From assembly GCA_913058135.1 (NCBI GenBank), contig CAJXPR010000024.1, forward strand, positions 1-38,105: DNA of 38,105 nt. Reading direction: 5' to 3'. The notes beneath the pieces were generated by a model. It saw only the letters and a list, made by a program, of their open reading frames with translations, was not told the DNA's origin and searched no databases. This DNA comes from an uncultured Gammaproteobacteria bacterium. Its GTDB lineage: Bacteria; Pseudomonadota; Gammaproteobacteria; Pseudomonadales; Pseudohongiellaceae. Of this stretch, positions 35,399 through 38,105 are shown piece after piece; the stretch's first letter is position 1; the number at the start of each line of letters is the position of its first letter. The position numbers were made by a program, and so were the translations under genes.

Positions 35399-37064
35399 AG
35401 AAAGTGCTCGCTAGCTGTTGAGCCGTGGCACTGATGGTTGCCAGCTCCATGGCAGCCACCATGTCACGTGCTTTTTGCTGGTAGCCTGCCAGGCGTGTCG
35501 CCGGATTGCCGAGACCTGCTGCGGTGCTGTTGGGTGCCGGCTCGTCTATAAGGGACTGCATGACTTGCGCCATGGCATGTGCCCGCAGAAAATCAGCAAT
35601 TACCCACTCAAGATCACTGGTTTGCGTGAGTAGCTGTCGGGCCGCGCTGGTCAATTGCCTGCGAATGGCCTCGTCCAACGCAGCCGGCGGATGATGCAGC
35701 GCCTGGGCGTGACGGAGTAACTCCAGGTGTTCGAATTGCAGGAAGTCGTAGTGCGCTACTTCGCCCGACTCAATGCGTGCCATTTCGGCAAGCAGTTTCC
35801 CTTGCGCTGTTGCCGCACGGGTAATGGCTACGCCGTACTCGTCGCTGTGCGAAACCGGCGAGTCCTGGTTTGCCCGGGTTGCGGGGACAGGGGCGTCGAT
35901 CGCAGTCTCTGCACTGTTGTTCCTGTGCTGCATGCCCGGACCCTGCCGCATACCCGGGCCGCGTTGCATACCCTGACCCTGCCGCATACCCTGACCACGG
36001 CCCATGCCCATGTTGCCCATCATCATGCCCATGCCTCGTCCACTCAGGGACTGCAGGAATGCCGCGATGTCGTCTATGTCCTGTTGGCTCAATTGGCGGC
36101 CCAGCTGATGTTCCCCCATCTCTTCGATGGCCGCCTCCAGGGTCTCGATACTGCCGTCATGAAAGTACGGTGCAGTCTCGGCAACACCGTGCAAGGTAGG
36201 CACTTTGAACACATGCTCATCACCTTCGCGCAAACTGCGATTGATTAAGCCATTGTCATGGATGCCGGCCACGCGATGTTCAACAAAGTAGGACGTCGCC
36301 GAGCCCAGTTGCTGGTAGGAGTTGCCACCCAGATTGATGCCGTTGTGACAACTGACGCAACCCAGATCATCGAAGCGTTGCCAGCCGCGCAGTGCCTGGT
36401 CACTGAGCTGACCATCTTCGCCGGCCAGGTGACGAAGGAAGGGCGTGTTTGTCCGGGTAAAATTCATGGTCTGGAAATAGGCCAGCGCATCGCCGATATT
36501 GTGCGTGGTTACGCCATCGGGATAGCTGGCGGCAAATTCTGCCGCATAGCTTTCATCGTTTTGCAACCATTGCACCACCGTGTCGAGGTCATGTGCCATT
36601 TCTACCGCGCTCTCGATCGGACCCAATGCCTGCTCAGCCAGGGTTACCGCGCGTCCGTCCCAGAACTGGCGGAAATTCATCGCTGCATTGAAGGTTGTTG
36701 GTGCATTGAGGTGGCCGCTGACACCGAAGGCACCCGTTGATACCTTGCGCCCGTCGGTGCCACCGAACATTCCCGAGTGGCAACTGTTGCAACCAACCGA
36801 GTTATCTGCCGACAGCCGGCGTTCGTGAAACAGGTCAAAACCCAGTCGCAATTTATTGGCGTCGACATCACTGGCACTGAAACCGGCAACCGGGCGGTAG
36901 CTCGTCAGCGCCAGGTCGTGGCCGGCGTTGGCACCGATAAGCGCAGGCTGCCCCAGGGCGTTGCTGAATGCCAACCAGGTCTCGTCAATCGGCTCAGCGG
37001 CATGGAGTGCTGGACCGCCCAGGAGCAGTGCCAGGAGTGTGGTGGTAAGGGGTCGGCTTTTCAT
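35385..37064 (-). CDS. Di-haem cytochrome c peroxidase with Met-rich linker
   Basis: A 559-aa periplasmic protein (signal peptide to about residue 23). Two haem c motifs are present: CNSCH (92-96) and CVSCH (236-240). FKVPTLHGVAETAPYFHDGSIETLEAAIEEM is the conserved second-domain signature of CcpA/MauG-type peroxidases, which reduce H2O2 using electrons from a cytochrome or azurin. After the catalytic part comes a Met/Gly/Arg/Gln-rich linker (about 342-380) and a helical C-terminal extension of about 180 residues not found in classical CCPs. The ATG at 37064 has a weak ribosome site. It lies 27 bases downstream of the redoxin gene, probably cotranscribed. Confidence 0.9.
   Translation of the reverse strand: MKSRPLTTTLLALLLGGPALHAAEPIDETWLAFSNALGQPALIGANAGHDLALTSYRPVAGFSASDVDANKLRLGFDLFHERRLSADNSVGCNSCHSGMFGGTDGRKVSTGAFGVSGHLNAPTTFNAAMNFRQFWDGRAVTLAEQALGPIESAVEMAHDLDTVVQWLQNDESYAAEFAASYPDGVTTHNIGDALAYFQTMNFTRTNTPFLRHLAGEDGQLSDQALRGWQRFDDLGCVSCHNGINLGGNSYQQLGSATSYFVEHRVAGIHDNGLINRSLREGDEHVFKVPTLHGVAETAPYFHDGSIETLEAAIEEMGEHQLGRQLSQQDIDDIAAFLQSLSGRGMGMMMGNMGMGRGQGMRQGQGMQRGPGMRQGPGMQHRNNSAETAIDAPVPATRANQDSPVSHSDEYGVAITRAATAQGKLLAEMARIESGEVAHYDFLQFEHLELLRHAQALHHPPAALDEAIRRQLTSAARQLLTQTSDLEWVIADFLRAHAMAQVMQSLIDEPAPNSTAAGLGNPATRLAGYQQKARDMVAAMELATISATAQQLASTFSTAR
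35924..36041 (-). repeat. Degenerate short repeats coding the Met/Gly-rich linker
   Basis: This stretch of the peroxidase gene consists of imperfect repeats of 9 to 18 bases coding variants of GMRQGQ/GMQRGP. It gives about ten methionines within some 40 residues. Such slippage-prone DNA may vary in length between strains. Met-rich, His-poor segments can bind Cu(I), but that is inference. Confidence 0.75.
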
Positions 37065-37091
37065 CAGTTACATACTCGTGTCGGCGGGACG

Positions 37092-37688
37092 TCAGCTCAG
37101 GAAAAAACCGACCAGACAGCCCTTGGAATCGGGAATGTCGTTCATATTGATGGATTCCCCGGCCATAACTGCGTCCAGAGCATCGCGCAGGTAATTATGT
37201 TTGGTATTGATGCGCTGGGTTTCATACCCCAGTGAATCATCGATAGGGCCGCGAAACACAATCTTGCCGGTGCGCGGGTTAACAATAAATACCTCAGCGG
37301 TTCTCTCTACACCCATGGAGCGGGCAACCGACTGATCGGCGTCTTTCAGTATGGGAAAGTCGATCTTGAAATCAGCCGCTTCCTTGCGAATACGCGGGAT
37401 GTCGTCCTGTATAAAGGAGTTCAGCATCAGAAAGCTGATGTTCTGGTCTTTGTAATCATCCCGGATGGACAGAAACGTTGGCACGGACAGACGTGCGATG
37501 GGGCATCCGGAGCCGTGAATGTAGACGACAATAAATTCATTATCGGCGTATTCCGCCATGGTGTGTGTCACACCCATGTGGTCGGTCAGCTCAAAGTCCT
37601 TCATCGTTTTCAGCCAGTCATCAGCGATGGCGTTTGCGCTCAACAGCAACAGGACGCTGATCAGTGTCAATCTCAGAGTGATTTTCAT
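37092..37688 (-). CDS. Exported redoxin (AhpC/TSA-type) family protein
   Basis: A 198-aa periplasmic thioredoxin-fold protein with signal peptide MKITLRLTLISVLLLLSANAIA. VVYIHGSGCPIARLSVP places a redox Cys62 in a GCPIA motif typical of redoxin-family proteins rather than the CxxC of thioredoxin. DADQSVARSMGVERTAEVFIVNPRTGKIVFRGPIDD is the cis-proline-side region. A second cysteine, Cys191 in SKGCLVGF, lies near the C-terminus and could resolve the first. Electron donor and substrate are unknown. GGAAGG lies seven bases before the ATG at 37688; the frame is open to 37751. It is the first gene of the pair with the peroxidase. I see no clear element in 37689-37909. Confidence 0.85.
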   Translation of the reverse strand: MKITLRLTLISVLLLLSANAIADDWLKTMKDFELTDHMGVTHTMAEYADNEFIVVYIHGSGCPIARLSVPTFLSIRDDYKDQNISFLMLNSFIQDDIPRIRKEAADFKIDFPILKDADQSVARSMGVERTAEVFIVNPRTGKIVFRGPIDDSLGYETQRINTKHNYLRDALDAVMAGESINMNDIPDSKGCLVGFFLS

Positions 37689-37909
37689 GGTTGCTTCCTT
37701 CCAGTTGTAACTCGCAAATGATGATCTGATTATCAGGCAAAGCAACGTCACCAGCTATGTGACAGATTGACGCAGTGCCTGAATTCGATGCTTTTTGTAT
37801 GAATACAAGCCAGACTACACCCGGATAACGGGCACAGTTATGCGCTAAATCAACACTTGCGGCGTTTTCTGCCTGGGTTTGCAGTGGGCACTGCTGGATT
37901 ATTGCTGGG

Positions 37910-38045
37910 TTTTTGAAAGAGGTGAATCCGGCGTCCTGCTTATGAAGAGCGGCCGAGGTGGGGCTATTTTGGTACCGGAGGCCGGACTTGAACCGGCACG
38001 CTATCACTGGCACCGCTGAATTTTTGAAAGAGGTGAATCCGGCGT
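37910..38045. repeat. 25-bp direct repeat flanking tRNA-tail copy
   Basis: A 25-bp sequence beginning TTTTTGAAAGAGGTGAATCC occurs at 37910-37934 and again, unchanged, at 38021-38045. It forms the left part of the repeated unit at the end of the window; the spacing between it and the tRNA tail differs (17 bases in copy 1, 5 bases in copy 2). Confidence 0.9.
37970..38006 (-). pseudogene. Displaced tRNA-Leu 3' end fragment
   Basis: On the minus strand this reads: 3' side of a variable arm, T-arm GCCGG-TTCAAGT-CCGGC, acceptor strand CTCCGGT, and ACCA. It matches the 3' end of a leucine tRNA (long variable arm type, discriminator A, encoded CCA). No D-arm or anticodon arm lies upstream at the right distance, so it is a remnant and not a functional gene. 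Confidence 0.75.
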
Positions 38046-38054
38046 AACACGCCG
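38040..38054. other. Hairpin between the tRNA-tail copies
   Basis: CGGCGT (38040-38045) and ACGCCG (38049-38054) are a perfect 6-bp inverted repeat with a 3-base loop, right where the two conserved parts of the unit join. On the minus strand it lies about 15 bases after the tRNA CCA, so it could be a terminator or processing hairpin, though a T-tract is poor (CACCTCTTTC follows). The leftmost copy has a longer, imperfect version. Confidence 0.4.
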
Positions 38055-38068
38055 AGGTGGGGCTATTT

Positions 38069-38105
38069 TGGTACCGGAGGCCGGACTTGAACCGGCACGC
38101 TATCA
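38069..38105 (-). tRNA. tRNA-Leu 3' end, cut by the window edge
   Basis: Identical to the fragment at 37970-38006: T-arm, acceptor 3' strand and CCA of a leucine tRNA on the minus strand. The window ends before the anticodon, so it cannot be told whether this copy is the true tRNA gene or another tail repeat, nor which codon it reads. Leucine identity rests on the sequence pattern of the T-arm, acceptor and variable-arm remnant. Confidence 0.5.

Larger units (their letters stand above)
37952..38105. repeat. 55-bp perfect direct repeat with tRNA 3' end, 99-bp period
   Basis: Bases 37952-38006 are identical to 38051-38105. Each copy contains, on the minus strand, 37 bases of a tRNA-Leu 3' end followed by 18 bases of downstream sequence. 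The second copy ends exactly with the window. The 99-bp period suggests a tandem array continuing beyond the contig. The 55-bp length equals a common assembler k-mer size, so part of the apparent boundary may be set by the assembler. Confidence 0.9.

Noticed and set aside
37970-38043. A complete 74-nt tRNA on the minus strand
   Set aside because: GCCGGA at 38043-38038 can pair with the acceptor 3' strand and the T-arm is perfect, but no D-arm or anticodon arm can be drawn in the 39 bases between. Short CCGG-rich words recur here, so the acceptor pairing is probably chance or repeat structure.
37910-38105. CRISPR array
   Set aside because: Only two units, repeats of 25 and 55 bp with unequal spacers, and a tRNA tail inside the unit; no cas genes nearby.

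Overview
The window looks like one complete assembled contig of a gammaproteobacterium. The genes lptF/lptG, pepA, valS and leuB are of gammaproteobacterial type, and gene density and (G+C) content are high. The secreted hydrolases, lipoproteins, DASH-type photolyase and DUF305/LVIVD protein suggest a free-living, possibly marine aerobe; family-level placement is a guess. The first 49 bases are a Nextera library adapter. The last bases fall inside a tandem repeat built on the 3' end of a tRNA-Leu gene, which is probably why the contig ends there.

Layout. 50-1498: a PadR regulator with its own promoter/operator, overlapping by one base a HAAS-type membrane protein. 1556-5299: DASH cryptochrome/photolyase, a secreted NHL-propeller lipoprotein, a Prx6-type peroxiredoxin with a clear intrinsic terminator, and a previously untracked 58-aa gene behind a Fur-box-like promoter. 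5455-12769: the housekeeping block valS, pepA, a hot-dog thioesterase, lptF and lptG; holC, often found between pepA and valS, is absent there. 12779-16999: a LeuA/CimA-family synthase, a small exported protein, an RDD membrane protein, leuB and a 41-aa membrane peptide. 17260-22355: a DUF305-LVIVD fusion and an M1 peptidase lipoprotein. 22373-25559: a minus-strand run of HAD phosphatase, MAPEG protein, DUF938 methyltransferase and an atypical Nramp transporter. 25723-28083: an MgtC-like protein and, convergent to it, a DUF885 peptidase lipoprotein. 28173-35356: a plus-strand cluster of amidohydrolases, a thioesterase and an esterase. 35385-37688: a minus-strand pair of secreted redoxin and di-haem cytochrome c peroxidase with a Met/Gly-rich linker. 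37910-38105: tRNA-Leu tail repeats.

Common threads. LptF and LptG are the permease pair of the LPS exporter. The LeuA/CimA-type enzyme and LeuB act in branched-chain keto-acid elongation. The region 17260-35356 is rich in exported peptidases and amidohydrolases, consistent with a peptide-scavenging life. The redoxin/peroxidase pair, the peroxiredoxin and the photolyase point to exposure to oxidants and light. I see no CRISPR array, no transposase and no rRNA. The least explained parts are the tRNA-tail repeat at the right end, the Fur-box small gene, the pseudo-amidohydrolase pair and the Met-rich peroxidase.
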